A DNA stretch of 61,788 nucleotides, from contig JACRCN010000015.1 in NCBI GenBank assembly GCA_016219005.1, forward strand, positions 1 through 61,788, given 5' to 3'. How positions within the stretch are numbered: the first letter of the stretch is position 1; the number at the start of each line of letters is the position of its first letter. A program made the position numbers and the translations under genes. The notes beneath the pieces are model-generated. The model saw only the letters and a list, made by a program, of their open reading frames with translations. It ran no database searches and had not been told where the DNA came from. Positions 49,619 to 58,557 of this stretch are shown here, piece after piece. This DNA comes from Deltaproteobacteria bacterium (GTDB lineage Bacteria > Desulfobacterota > Desulfobacteria > Desulfobacterales > SpSt-501).

Positions 49619-50773
49619 ATGGATTTTGAACTCGGAAAATCGCAGAAAGATATCCAGAAAGCGGCCAGGGAGTTTGCCAAAGGCGAATTCGACAAGGAGC
49701 TTGCCCTCGAGCTCGACCGGAAACACGAATTCCCGCGCAAGATCTGGCAGAAAGCCGCCAAGCTGGGTTTCATCGGCGTGCACTATCCGGAGACGTATTC
49801 GGGCCAGGGGCTGGGCGTGATGGAAAACATCCTGATCGCCGAAGAGTTCTGCGCCCGGGATTCGAGCATCGGCAGCGCCGTGATCCTGGCGAGTTTTGCC
49901 GCTGAGTGCGTGCTGCGCTTCGGCAGCGAGGAGCTGAAGCGGAAATTCCTCCCGGCGGTGGCCGAGGGCAAAATGCTTTCCGCCGGCGCCTTCACCGAGT
50001 CCGGCCATGGCTCCGACATCACGGGGCTGGATACCCTGGCCGTACGGCACGGCGACGAGTGGGTCATCAACGGCACCAAGACCTTCATCACCAACGGCGG
50101 GCTGGCCGGCTTCTACTGCACCCTCTGCTTGACCGACGCAGGCACGCAGCCGGCCTATCGCGGAATCAGTATGATTCTGGTGGAGGCCGACCGGCCGGGG
50201 CTTACCACCGCCGACCTCGGCGAAAAAATGGGCATCCACATGATGGCCACCGCCGAAGTCAACTACCGGGATGTGCGGGTGCCGGCCGCTAACCTCATCG
50301 GCAAGGAGGGCCGGGGCTTCTACCAGGTGCTCGAGTTCTTCGACGAAAGCCGGATCCTCGTTGCTGCCCAAGCCCTGGGCATCGCCCAGGGGGCGTTCGA
50401 CCGGGCGCTCGCCTACGTGAAGGAGCGCCAGCAGTTCGGCAAGCGCATCGCGGACTTCCAGGTGACCCAGCACAAGCTGGCCGACATGGCCACCAAGATC
50501 GAGCTGGCCCGTCTGATGACCTACAAGGCGGCTTGGAACTATGACCAGGGCCACATAGACCCGAAGCTCACCTCCATGGCCAAGATGTACGCCGCGCGTA
50601 CGGCGGTCGAGGTGGCGGACGAGGCCATCCAGCTGCTGGGCGGCTACGGCTACATGACGGAATACGAGGTGGAGCGCTTCTACCGCGATGCCAAGATCAC
50701 CGAGATCTATGAGGGCACCAAGGAGATCCAAAAAAATACGATTGCCAGCGCGGTGCTCGGCAAGCTGAAGTAG
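49619..50773 (+). CDS. Acyl-CoA dehydrogenase
   Basis: A 384-residue FAD enzyme oxidising acyl-CoA to enoyl-CoA. ITNGGLAGFYCTLCLT and FTESGHGSDITGLDT are family motifs around the flavin. QFGKRIADFQVTQHKLADMA and YGYMTEYEVERFYRDAKITEIYEGTKEIQ close the C-terminus, where the Glu of IYEGT is the usual catalytic base position. The ATG follows GGGGAGG. Chain-length or branched-acid specificity is not readable. The next gene encodes a phasin-like protein, which hints at storage-lipid or fatty-acid turnover. Confidence 0.94.
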   Translation: MDFELGKSQKDIQKAAREFAKGEFDKELALELDRKHEFPRKIWQKAAKLGFIGVHYPETYSGQGLGVMENILIAEEFCARDSSIGSAVILASFAAECVLRFGSEELKRKFLPAVAEGKMLSAGAFTESGHGSDITGLDTLAVRHGDEWVINGTKTFITNGGLAGFYCTLCLTDAGTQPAYRGISMILVEADRPGLTTADLGEKMGIHMMATAEVNYRDVRVPAANLIGKEGRGFYQVLEFFDESRILVAAQALGIAQGAFDRALAYVKERQQFGKRIADFQVTQHKLADMATKIELARLMTYKAAWNYDQGHIDPKLTSMAKMYAARTAVEVADEAIQLLGGYGYMTEYEVERFYRDAKITEIYEGTKEIQKNTIASAVLGKLK

Positions 50774-50851
50774 AAGCCATCTCAAATTTTCTGCGGCATG
50801 CGCCGACGAGTGCCTTAGACGCAAGGCCCAACCATGAAAGGAAAGGCGATC

Positions 50852-51214
50852 ATGATCGAACAGCTGAAGAAAGCGTTGACCACGGGTGTTGGCCTGGCCC
50901 TCAAAACATGGACGGAAGTAGAGGCCGCGGGAAAAGAAGTGATCAAGAAGGCCCAACTCTCTGAAAAGGATGCCAGTCAGTTTCTGAAAAACCTGAAGGA
51001 GAGCTACGAAAAGACCCAGAAGAAAATGGAAGTTCAGGTCAATCGCCTGGTCAAGGACGTTCTCAAGAAAGCCGATGTTGCGACCAACGATGACGTGAAG
51101 GCTCTCAAGCGGGAAATCCAAAGCCTCCGGAAAGAACTCAAAGCGGCCCAAGCGCCGAAGGCGGCTAAGAGCAAACCGCCCAAGGCCAAACCCAAAGCCA
51201 AGTCAGCCGCCTGA
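50852..51214 (+). CDS. Phasin-like granule-associated protein
   Basis: A 120-residue, almost wholly helical protein resembling PhaI/phasin-superfamily proteins that coat polyhydroxyalkanoate granules. It has an amphipathic N-terminal helix (MIEQLKKALTTGVGLALKTW), a coiled coil through about residue 90 and a Lys/Ala/Pro-rich tail (KSKPPKAKPKAKSAA) like histone H1 or PhaF tails. AGGAAAGG is well spaced from the ATG at 50852. The ATG at 50834 overlaps this ribosome site and is less likely. Granule function is inference; DNA or membrane association is possible too. Confidence 0.75.
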   Translation: MIEQLKKALTTGVGLALKTWTEVEAAGKEVIKKAQLSEKDASQFLKNLKESYEKTQKKMEVQVNRLVKDVLKKADVATNDDVKALKREIQSLRKELKAAQAPKAAKSKPPKAKPKAKSAA

Positions 51215-51243
51215 AGGGCAGAAACCCCGGCTCCGGGCCGACC

Positions 51244-52941
51244 ATGCTGAGTATCCGCAAAATCGGTGTCGTCAGCAGGACTTACCGCCATCTCAACCGG
51301 TACCGCCAGATCCTTGCGGTGCTGCTGAAGCACGGATTCGGTGAGCTGGTGGAGTCGCTGAAGATCGACCAGTACCTTGAGGTCGGTCTTCAGTTGATTT
51401 CGAAGAAGCGGGCGCCGCGCGAGGAGCCTCTCACGCGGCCGCAGCGCGTGCGCATCGCCTTGGAGGAGCTGGGCCCCACCTACATCAAGCTCGGCCAGGT
51501 GCTCTCGACCCGGCCGGACCTCATCCCCGTCGAGTTCGTCGAGGAGCTGTCCAAGCTTCAGGACAGCGTTCCGCCGTTTCCCTTTGCCGACGCGGAAATC
51601 ATCATCCAGCGCGAGCTGGGCGCACCGTCCTCCGATGTTTTCGACCACATCGACATCGAACCGGCGGCCTCGGCGTCCATCGGCCAGGTCCACCGCGCCC
51701 GCCTGAAAAACGGTGAAGAGGTGGCCGTGAAGATCCAGCGACCCGGCATCCGCGCGATCATCGAGGTGGACCTCGAGATCATGCTGCATCTGGCCACCCT
51801 GGCGGAACGGCACGTGGAGGAGTTGGCCCTGCACAAACCGGTCAAAATCGTCGAAGAGTTTGCCCGCACCCTGGAGCGGGAGATCGATTACCGTATCGAG
51901 GCCACCCACATCGACCGGATCTCCCAGGGATTTCTCGACGATCCGATCGTCTACATCCCGGCGGTCTTTAAGGAGTTCAGCACCGCCAGCGTTCTCGCCA
52001 CCGAATACGTGGAGGGAATCAAGATTTCGAACATCGGCGAGCTCGATGCCGCCGGTTATGACCGCCGGCTGCTCTGCTCCCGTGGAGCCGACATTGTCCT
52101 GAAGCAGGTTTTTCACCACGGATTCTTCCACGCGGACCCGCACCCCGGGAACATTTTTGCGCTGCCCGGCAACGTTATCTGCCTGCTGGACTTCGGCATG
52201 GTGGGGGTGGTGGACCGCCAGACGCGGGAGATGTTCGTTGAACTGGTGGACAGCGTCGTGCGCCGCAACGAAGCCCGGGCCGCCCAGGCTCTCCTTCAGC
52301 TGACCAGCTGGGAGCAACCGCCGGAGCTTCGGCAGTTGGAGCGCGAGCTTTCGGAATTCATGGGCCGCCATCTCTACCGCCCGCTCAAGGACATCGAGGT
52401 CGGCAAGCTCCTGCAGGACCTTTTGGAGATCGCCAGCCGGTTTCAGCTGCGGCTTCCGCCGGATATTTTCCTGATGCTCAAGGCCATCAGCACCGTGGAG
52501 ACGGTCGGACGGATGCTCGACCCGGATTTCGACATGATCGCAAAAGCGACCCCCTTCATCGAGCAGGTGCTGATGGATCGTTTCAAACCGCAGCGGGTGG
52601 CCGAGGACGTGGGCGATCTGGCGGCGCAAATGCTCAAGTTTCTGCACCAGTTCCCCAAGGACCTCCTCGACCTGGCCGGGCTGCTGAGGCAGCAAAAACT
52701 CAGCCTGCTACTAAAGCACGATGGGCTTGAAAAAGTTCTGGCCACCCACGACCAGATCAGCAACCGCATTTCTTTTGCCATCATCATCGCCGCCCTCATC
52801 GTGGGCTCGGCCCTGATCGTCATCTCCAAAACACCGCCTCTTTTCTACGGCATCTCCCTCATCGGCATCATCGGGTTCCTGGCGGCCGCCCTCATGGGCA
52901 TCTGGCTGTTGGTGGCCATTCTCAAGAAGGGCAAGCTCTGA
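51244..52941 (+). CDS. UbiB/ABC1-family atypical kinase
   Basis: A 565-residue member of the UbiB/ADCK family, ATPases that support quinone biosynthesis or lipid homeostasis. The diagnostic N-terminal motif is TYIKLGQVLSTRPDL (KxGQ), then the Ala-rich nucleotide loop PAASASIGQVH in place of the Gly-rich loop. VAVKIQRPG has the catalytic lysine, and HADPHPGNIF and CLLDFGMVG are the HxDxHxxN and DFG-type motifs. Two C-terminal membrane helices (about 510-560) anchor it. In an anaerobe the target is probably menaquinone metabolism or membrane lipids. Confidence 0.93.
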   Translation: MLSIRKIGVVSRTYRHLNRYRQILAVLLKHGFGELVESLKIDQYLEVGLQLISKKRAPREEPLTRPQRVRIALEELGPTYIKLGQVLSTRPDLIPVEFVEELSKLQDSVPPFPFADAEIIIQRELGAPSSDVFDHIDIEPAASASIGQVHRARLKNGEEVAVKIQRPGIRAIIEVDLEIMLHLATLAERHVEELALHKPVKIVEEFARTLEREIDYRIEATHIDRISQGFLDDPIVYIPAVFKEFSTASVLATEYVEGIKISNIGELDAAGYDRRLLCSRGADIVLKQVFHHGFFHADPHPGNIFALPGNVICLLDFGMVGVVDRQTREMFVELVDSVVRRNEARAAQALLQLTSWEQPPELRQLERELSEFMGRHLYRPLKDIEVGKLLQDLLEIASRFQLRLPPDIFLMLKAISTVETVGRMLDPDFDMIAKATPFIEQVLMDRFKPQRVAEDVGDLAAQMLKFLHQFPKDLLDLAGLLRQQKLSLLLKHDGLEKVLATHDQISNRISFAIIIAALIVGSALIVISKTPPLFYGISLIGIIGFLAAALMGIWLLVAILKKGKL

Positions 52942-53168
52942 TTCGGCATGGTACTCACGGCCATCCGCCCCGCCCATCTTTGCAGGCAGGATTTGTGTAT
53001 TATCATTTAACCCACAAGCGACCAGCCGGCAGGCACGCTCGCCCCATGCAATTGCCCGGTCCCGTCCACCGGCTTCCCGGGCTCTTGCCCGTCGCATCAG
53101 CCGCTGCGTCCGCAGGGACCATCCGGCTGCGGGTCACCCAACGTCCTGCCAATGAAAGGAGCCACCCC

Positions 53169-53693
53169 ATGAAAAAGATTGCGGTCTTGAGTCTCTTCAC
53201 CCTGGCCACATTTGCCGGTTACGCTGCGGCGCAACCAACGGTTGTCGAAATCCGTGCCGCAGGGCCTTCCGGCCCCGGTGCGGTGCTTGGCACCGTCACG
53301 ATCACAGCAACCCCTTACGGCACCCTGTTCACCCCCAACCTGAGCGGGCTTACGCCCGGAATCCACGGGTTCCATGTCCATGAACACCCCAGCTGCGCCC
53401 CCATGGACAAAGACGGCAAAATGGTTCCCTCTCTTGCTGCCGGCGGCCACTATGACCCGCTCAAGGCCGGCAAACATCTGGGCCCATACGGGGACGGGCA
53501 TCAGGGGGATCTGCCACCGCTTTACGTCGACGCCCAGGGCAAGTCCACGCTGCCGGTGCTGGCGCCGCGGCTGAAGATCGCGGACATCAAGGCTCACAGC
53601 CTGATGGTGCACGCGGGAGGCGACAACTTTTCGGATCAACCGGAGCCGTTGGGGGGCGGAGGAGCGCGCATCGGCTGTGGAGCCGTAAATTAG
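53169..53693 (+). CDS. sodC: Periplasmic Cu,Zn superoxide dismutase
   Basis: A 174-residue secreted enzyme that removes superoxide. A signal peptide (about 1-21, ending AAA-Q) exports it. Metal ligands appear as GFHVHEHPSC, then GGHYDPLKAGKHLGPYGDGHQGD and the C-terminal HSLMVHAGGDNFSD. The disulfide partner is in ARIGCGAVN, so the active site looks intact. GAAAGGAG lies before the ATG at 53169. In a presumed strict anaerobe it points to protection during oxygen exposure. Confidence 0.94.
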   Translation: MKKIAVLSLFTLATFAGYAAAQPTVVEIRAAGPSGPGAVLGTVTITATPYGTLFTPNLSGLTPGIHGFHVHEHPSCAPMDKDGKMVPSLAAGGHYDPLKAGKHLGPYGDGHQGDLPPLYVDAQGKSTLPVLAPRLKIADIKAHSLMVHAGGDNFSDQPEPLGGGGARIGCGAVN

Positions 53694-53777
53694 GGACGCC
53701 CATTTCCACACGCTTTGATTGAGTGCGGCGTCAGGGTGTGCTAAACAGTCCGGCGTATTCCATGACGGAGACGACGC

Positions 53778-55172
53778 ATGCAGCTTTACTTGTACAACAC
53801 CCTGACGCGGCAGAAAGAAGAATTCGTTCCGATCCGGCCCGGCGAGGTCGGCTTATACACCTGCGGTCCGACGGTCTACAACTTTGCGCACATCGGCAAC
53901 CTGCGCACCTACATCTTCGAAGACGTCTTGAAACGGGTGCTCGCTTTCAATGGCTACACGGTGCGCCACGTCATGAACATCACCGACGTCGGGCACCTGA
54001 CCGGCGACCGGGACATGGGCGAGGACAAAATGGAGAAGGGCGCCCAGCGCGAGGGCCGGACGGCCTGGGACATCGCCGAGTATTACACCCGGGCGTTCAA
54101 GCAGGACATCGCGCGGCTGAACATCCTGGAGCCCGGCATCTGGTGCAAGGCAACCGACAGCATCCCCGAGCAGATCGATCTCATCCGGATCCTGGAGCAG
54201 AAGGGGTTCACCTATAGGACCGGCGACGGCATCTATTTCGACACCGCCAAATTCCCGAGGTACGCCAGGCTCTCGAGCCAAAACCTCGATGCGCTTCAGG
54301 AGGGTGCCCGGGTAGAGAAAAATCCGGAGAAGCGCAACGCGACCGACTTCGCCCTGTGGAAGTTTTCACCGGCTGCGGCCAAGCGGCAGATGGAATGGGA
54401 CTCGCCCTGGGGGGTCGGCTTCCCCGGGTGGCACATCGAGTGTTCAGCCATGAGCATGCAGTTTCTCGGCGAGCAGCTCGACATCCACTGCGGCGGGATC
54501 GACCACGTCGACATCCACCACACCAACGAGATCGCCCAATCCGAGGCGGCCACCGGCAAGAAATTCTTCAACGTCTGGATGCACGGGGCGTTCCTGAACA
54601 TCCAGGGCGGCAAGAAAATGGCCAAAAGCGAAGAGAATTTTCTCACGCTCGAAAACGCCCTGATCAAACGCGGAATCCCGCCGCTCGCTTACCGGTATGC
54701 GGCTTTTCAGACCCACTACCGCAAGCCCATGGAATACACCGACGAGTCCATCCAGGCCGCCAAAAACGGCCTGGAGCACCTTCACAACCAGGTCCGGCAG
54801 GCGACCGGAGCCGGGTTTGATCCGTCGCCGGCCGTCCGCTCCGAGTTCCGCGAGAAATTCCTCACAGCGATCAACGACGATCTCAACATGCCGCGGGCCA
54901 TGGCGACCATCCAGGAGATGCTCAAGAGCGATCTGCCCGGCACCGAAAAGTGCGCCACCATTCTGGATTTCGACCGGGTGCTGGGGCTGAGCCTGGACCA
55001 GGTCGACAAGCCCCGGGAGATCCCGCTGGAAGTCCAAAAACTGGTGGAAGCTCGCCTGAAGGCGCGTGCGTCCAAGGACTTTGCTGCCTCGGACCGTCTG
55101 AGAGACGAAATCCAGGCCCTTGGCTACGAAGTCAAGGACACCCGTGAAGGGATGAAAGTGCTGCCCCGGTAA
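53778..55172 (+). CDS. cysS: Cysteinyl-tRNA synthetase
   Basis: A 464-residue class I aminoacyl-tRNA synthetase charging tRNA-Cys. The zinc cysteine C29 and the HIGN motif (residues 38-41) are in [25 protein letters not shown] and [14 protein letters not shown] provide the further zinc ligands that discriminate cysteine. KMAKS is present in [12 protein letters not shown]. The C-terminal anticodon-binding helices end [12 protein letters not shown]. Length is normal. GACGGAGAC precedes the ATG. Confidence 0.97.
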   Translation: MQLYLYNTLTRQKEEFVPIRPGEVGLYTCGPTVYNFAHIGNLRTYIFEDVLKRVLAFNGYTVRHVMNITDVGHLTGDRDMGEDKMEKGAQREGRTAWDIAEYYTRAFKQDIARLNILEPGIWCKATDSIPEQIDLIRILEQKGFTYRTGDGIYFDTAKFPRYARLSSQNLDALQEGARVEKNPEKRNATDFALWKFSPAAAKRQMEWDSPWGVGFPGWHIECSAMSMQFLGEQLDIHCGGIDHVDIHHTNEIAQSEAATGKKFFNVWMHGAFLNIQGGKKMAKSEENFLTLENALIKRGIPPLAYRYAAFQTHYRKPMEYTDESIQAAKNGLEHLHNQVRQATGAGFDPSPAVRSEFREKFLTAINDDLNMPRAMATIQEMLKSDLPGTEKCATILDFDRVLGLSLDQVDKPREIPLEVQKLVEARLKARASKDFAASDRLRDEIQALGYEVKDTREGMKVLPR

Positions 55173-55350
55173 CCTGGCTTTCAAGGTACAGAGTTAACAC
55201 GTGAACTCCTGCGGATTCAATAAGCCTGTCCTCTGCGCCGCCTCCACCGCCTGAAGCCGCCCGCAAGGCAACTTGATTGCATTACGCTTTGATTCCGTTT
55301 ATCTATTAATCCATTTGCGCAATAAAACGCTGCGCCGTTCAGGGCCCATA

Positions 55351-55379
55351 TTGACAAATGCAACTATGTTGCATAATGT
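55351..55379 (+). promoter_or_regulatory. Promoter with Fur/Zur-type operator before znuA
   Basis: TTGACA (55351-55356) and TAATGT (55374-55379) are separated by 17 bases. The spacer holds a perfect palindrome ATGCAAC-TAT-GTTGCAT (55358-55374), which a bound repressor would use to block polymerase. The operon's last gene encodes a Fur-family protein, so autoregulated metal-responsive control is the natural reading. Confidence 0.78.
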
Positions 55380-55409
55380 CATCTTAACAGAATAAAGTCG
55401 AGGTGGCGT

Positions 55410-56384
55410 ATGCGTTCGCGTTTTTTTAGTGTACGTGCGGCATGGATGGTATTTCTTGTTCTTGGACTGACGGGATTATGCGGTTCTGCGTCCGCTCAGG
55501 AAAACAGAACCCGCGTGGTGACCACCCTGTTTCCGCTCTATGATTTTGCGGGAAACATCGGCCAGGACAAGATTGATTTGTCCCTGCTGCTGCCGCCCGG
55601 AGTGGAGCCGCATGCCTTCGATCCTAAACCCAGCGACATCGCAAGGATAGCCCAGGCAGAGGTGTTCATCTACACGGGCAACGCCATGGAACCGTGGGCC
55701 GCGAGGATCGTCAAAGGTGTCGGTAACCCCAGGCTGCGGGTGGTGGATGCGAGCAGGGGAATTGCGCTGATGAAGATGGAGGGCGATGAGGCCGGGACGG
55801 GGCACGTGAAGGGTGAGCAGGCCCATCACCATCGCGATCACGCTCTCGAGGGCGTGGACCCGCATATTTGGCTCGATTTCGCCAACTCCCAACAAATAGT
55901 CGATACCATCGCCGACGCCTTGGTCCTTGCCAGGCCTGCCGACGAGCGCCTGCTGAGGCAAAACGCCGAGGCCTACAAGGAAAAGCTGCGCGCATTGGAC
56001 GCCGGTTTCGCGACCGAGGTCTCGAAGTGCCCGAAACGCGAATTCATCCACGCCGGGCACTATGCGTTCGGTTACCTCGCCCGCCGCTACCATCTGACCT
56101 ATGTGGCGGCCCAGGGATTCGTGCCGGATTCCGAACCGACGGCCAAGCAGCTGGCGGCTCTCGCCCGGCAGGTCCGGTCGCGGGGCCTGAAGGTTGTGTT
56201 CTACGAGGAGCTGGTGGAGCCTCGAACCGCCAGGACAGTGGCCAAGGAAACCGGTGCGGAACTGCTGATGCTGCATGGCGCCCACAATCTCTCCAGGCAG
56301 GATTTCGACAAGGGGACAACCTTCATCGGCATCATGCAGGACAACCTGGCCCATCTGAAGCGAGGTTTGGGATGTCAGCCGTAA
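55410..56384 (+). CDS. znuA: ZnuA-like zinc/manganese-binding protein
   Basis: A 324-residue periplasmic receptor of the cluster A-I metal transporters. After a signal peptide (about 1-30, ending ASAQE) come the ligand histidine in LLPPGVEPHAFDPKP and a His-rich loop (HVKGEQAHHHRDHALEGVDPHIWLD), typical of zinc receptors. HAGHYAFGYLARRY and the final aspartate region follow. The His-rich loop favours zinc over manganese. The stop overlaps znuC by 13 bases. Confidence 0.92.
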   Translation: MRSRFFSVRAAWMVFLVLGLTGLCGSASAQENRTRVVTTLFPLYDFAGNIGQDKIDLSLLLPPGVEPHAFDPKPSDIARIAQAEVFIYTGNAMEPWAARIVKGVGNPRLRVVDASRGIALMKMEGDEAGTGHVKGEQAHHHRDHALEGVDPHIWLDFANSQQIVDTIADALVLARPADERLLRQNAEAYKEKLRALDAGFATEVSKCPKREFIHAGHYAFGYLARRYHLTYVAAQGFVPDSEPTAKQLAALARQVRSRGLKVVFYEELVEPRTARTVAKETGAELLMLHGAHNLSRQDFDKGTTFIGIMQDNLAHLKRGLGCQP

Positions 56385-57121
56385 TCAGCGCCGAACAGTT
56401 GAGCGCCAGGTACAACTCCGTTGACGTTCTCCAGGAAATCTCCTTCGAGGCGTCGGCGGGAGATTACATTGGTGTAGCCGGACCGAACGGCGCGGGCAAG
56501 ACGACGCTCATCAAGGCTTTGCTCGGGCTCGTGGATATCAGCGGCGGCTCGGTGAAATTGTTCGGCGAGAGCCTGCAGCGTTTCGGTCAGTGGCACAAGG
56601 TCGGCTACTTGCCCCAGCGCGCCAGTTTCAGCCTCCTGTTTCCGGCCTCGGTGAAAGAAATCGTCGGCCTCGGGTTATTGACCCAAAAGCGCACGCCGAA
56701 GCGGCTGAGCTCCGGCGATGCGGCCCTCATCGACGCAGCCCTGGAGCTTTTGGGCATCGGCAGCCTCCGAAAGAAGCTGATCGGGGAACTCTCCGGAGGT
56801 CAGCAGCAGCGGGTGCTGCTGGCCCGGGCGCTGGTTGCGAGGCCCGAGGTGCTGTTCCTGGACGAGCCCGCGGCGGCCCTTGACCCTCAGATTCGCGAAA
56901 GCTTTTTCGACACCATCCGTGCCCTGAACCGGGATGCGCGGGTCACGGTGCTCCTGGTGACGCACGACATTGGAGAGATCGGCCAGCATGCCACCAAACT
57001 TTTGTATGTGGACAAGCGGGTAGTCTTTTACGGGAAATTCACGGATTTTTGCGTTTCAACGGAGATGACCGACTTCTTTGGGACTCATTCCCAGCACCTG
57101 ATCTGCCACCAACATCGGTGA
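56372..57121 (+). CDS. znuC: ZnuC-like metal ABC transporter ATPase
   Basis: A 249-residue ATPase with Walker A GPNGAGKTT, signature LSGGQQQRVLLARAL, Walker B VLFLDEPAAALDP and switch histidine VLLVTHDIGEI. It drives zinc (or manganese) import with ZnuB. ATG 56372 lies 12 bases inside the end of znuA, so the two are translationally coupled. Its stop is 2 bases before the znuB start. The middle portion (GLGLLTQKRTPKRLSS) has an extra basic loop. Confidence 0.93.
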   Translation: MSAVISAEQLSARYNSVDVLQEISFEASAGDYIGVAGPNGAGKTTLIKALLGLVDISGGSVKLFGESLQRFGQWHKVGYLPQRASFSLLFPASVKEIVGLGLLTQKRTPKRLSSGDAALIDAALELLGIGSLRKKLIGELSGGQQQRVLLARALVARPEVLFLDEPAAALDPQIRESFFDTIRALNRDARVTVLLVTHDIGEIGQHATKLLYVDKRVVFYGKFTDFCVSTEMTDFFGTHSQHLICHQHR

Positions 57122-57123
57122 TC

Positions 57124-57933
57124 ATGGATTTTCTGAGCGTCCTGCAATTCGCTTTTGTTCAGCGGGCCTTCCTGGGCGGCTGCGTGATCGCCGTGCTGTG
57201 CGCCGTACTGGGCCTGTTTTTAGTGTTGCGCAAGATGTCTTTGATCGGGGACGGCCTTTCGCATGTCAGCTTCGGAGCAGTCGCCCTGGGGCTGCTCGCC
57301 AACATGTCCCCGCTCTACGTGGCGCTTCCGTTGGTGGTGCTGGCCTCGTTTGTCATCCTCAAGCTGACGGAGAAGGGCCGGCTGTACGGGGATGCCGCGA
57401 TCGGCATCGTCTCGGCGCTGGGTATTGCGGGCGGCGTTATCCTGGCCAGTGTTTCGCGGGGCTTCAACGTAGACTTGTTCAGCTATCTCTTCGGGAACAT
57501 CCTTTCCATCGGCAACGAGGAACTGGCCCTCGCCGTCGCCCTCTCCGCTGTTGTGCTGGTCGTGGTTGCTGTTTTTTACAACGATCTTCTGGCGGTCACC
57601 TTCGACGAGGAATATGCGCGGGTCAGCGGGATAAAGACGACGCGGGTAAACATGCTTCTGATGGCGCTGACCGCGGTAACCGTTGTGCTCGCCATTCGCG
57701 TCGTGGGCATCATGCTGATCTCGGCGCTGCTGATCCTGCCGGCGGCTACCGCGCTGCAACTCGCCCGTGGTTTCAAGGGCGCCTTGCTGATCTCCGCCTT
57801 GACGGCGGTCACCGCGGTCGTTGCCGGCATCTGTGTCTCGATTGCGCTTGATCTGCCGGCCGGCGGCGCGATCGTGGCCGTCAACCTCGTTTTCTTCCTG
57901 GCGGCTCTCGGCTTCAAGAAAGCGGCGGTGTAG
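57124..57933 (+). CDS. znuB: ZnuB-like metal ABC transporter permease
   Basis: A 269-residue integral membrane protein of the ABC-3 family with about eight to nine helices. Its signatures are VLRKMSLIGDGLSHVSFGAVALG near the N-terminus, then DLFSYLFGNILSI. TFDEEYARVSGIKT is the coupling loop, followed by VVGIMLISALLILPAATALQLARGF. It forms the pore for zinc or manganese. The ATG at 57124 is chosen because it follows the znuC stop directly. Confidence 0.94.
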   Translation: MDFLSVLQFAFVQRAFLGGCVIAVLCAVLGLFLVLRKMSLIGDGLSHVSFGAVALGLLANMSPLYVALPLVVLASFVILKLTEKGRLYGDAAIGIVSALGIAGGVILASVSRGFNVDLFSYLFGNILSIGNEELALAVALSAVVLVVVAVFYNDLLAVTFDEEYARVSGIKTTRVNMLLMALTAVTVVLAIRVVGIMLISALLILPAATALQLARGFKGALLISALTAVTAVVAGICVSIALDLPAGGAIVAVNLVFFLAALGFKKAAV

Positions 57934-57972
57934 AACTATCGGGAAATCACGGCAATCCTTCGGGGGGTGAAG

Positions 57973-58407
57973 ATGTGCGGTCAGTGCAATTATCGATCGC
58001 TGCTGCAAGCCGGTGGCCTTGAGCCGACCCTCAATCGGCTGCGGGTGCTGGAGGTGATCGGCAGCAATTCCTCGCCGCTCAGCGCCCATGACATCCTTGC
58101 GACGGTGAACCGAACGGCCGGAATCAACCGGGTGACCGTTTACCGGATACTGGGCCTCTTGGTGTCCAAAGGTCTGGTGGAGCGGCTGAGCGGCGGGGGA
58201 CGGAGCCTGGTCTACGGCCTGGCACCCAACGAACACCACCCGGCCCACCCGCATTTTCACTGCCGGAGCTGCGGGGCGCTGCAATGCCTGCAACCCGGCA
58301 GCTTGAAGGTGGACCTGCGGGGCATCGAGCGCTCCTTTGCCGGCGAGATCCAAGGCGTGGAAGTCCGGGTGGACGGGATTTGCAGGAACTGCTTGAAGCG
58401 GGCGTGA
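57973..58407 (+). CDS. Fur-family metal regulator (Zur-like)
   Basis: A 144-residue repressor. The winged helix spans about residues 10-80 (EPTLNRLRVLEVIGSNSSPLSAHDIL, then NRVTVYRILGLLVSKGLVERL). The metal and dimerisation half has HHPAHPHFHCRSCGALQCL and a second CxxC in GICRNCLKRA, the structural zinc site. GGGGGG precedes the ATG at 57973; a GTG at 57967 would add two residues. Its place at the end of znuACB and the palindrome at 55358 argue for zinc sensing, though Mn or Fe cannot be excluded. Confidence 0.9.
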   Translation: MCGQCNYRSLLQAGGLEPTLNRLRVLEVIGSNSSPLSAHDILATVNRTAGINRVTVYRILGLLVSKGLVERLSGGGRSLVYGLAPNEHHPAHPHFHCRSCGALQCLQPGSLKVDLRGIERSFAGEIQGVEVRVDGICRNCLKRA

Positions 58408-58422
58408 TTTCAGCAGGCTAAA

Positions 58423-58557
58423 AAGCGGCTTCAAAGCCCTGGATCGTGTCTGAGGGCAAGGCGTCCCGCGCATTGAAAGCGGAGCGATAGTACGTGGGCA
58501 TTTCAAGGCGCGTGGCAATGCGGACGTCGGGCACGATGCATGGCTTTCAAGCCGCTT
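58423..58557. repeat. Intergenic repeat family 2, copy C (16-base inverted termini)
   Basis: The ends AAGCGGCTTCAAAGCC (58423-58438) and GGCTTTCAAGCCGCTT (58542-58557) are inverted complements at 15 of 16 bases and enclose 103 bases. It fills the gap between the convergent fur and nrdJ genes, ending against the nrdJ stop. Internal blocks resemble the element at 12010-12151. Confidence 0.7.
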
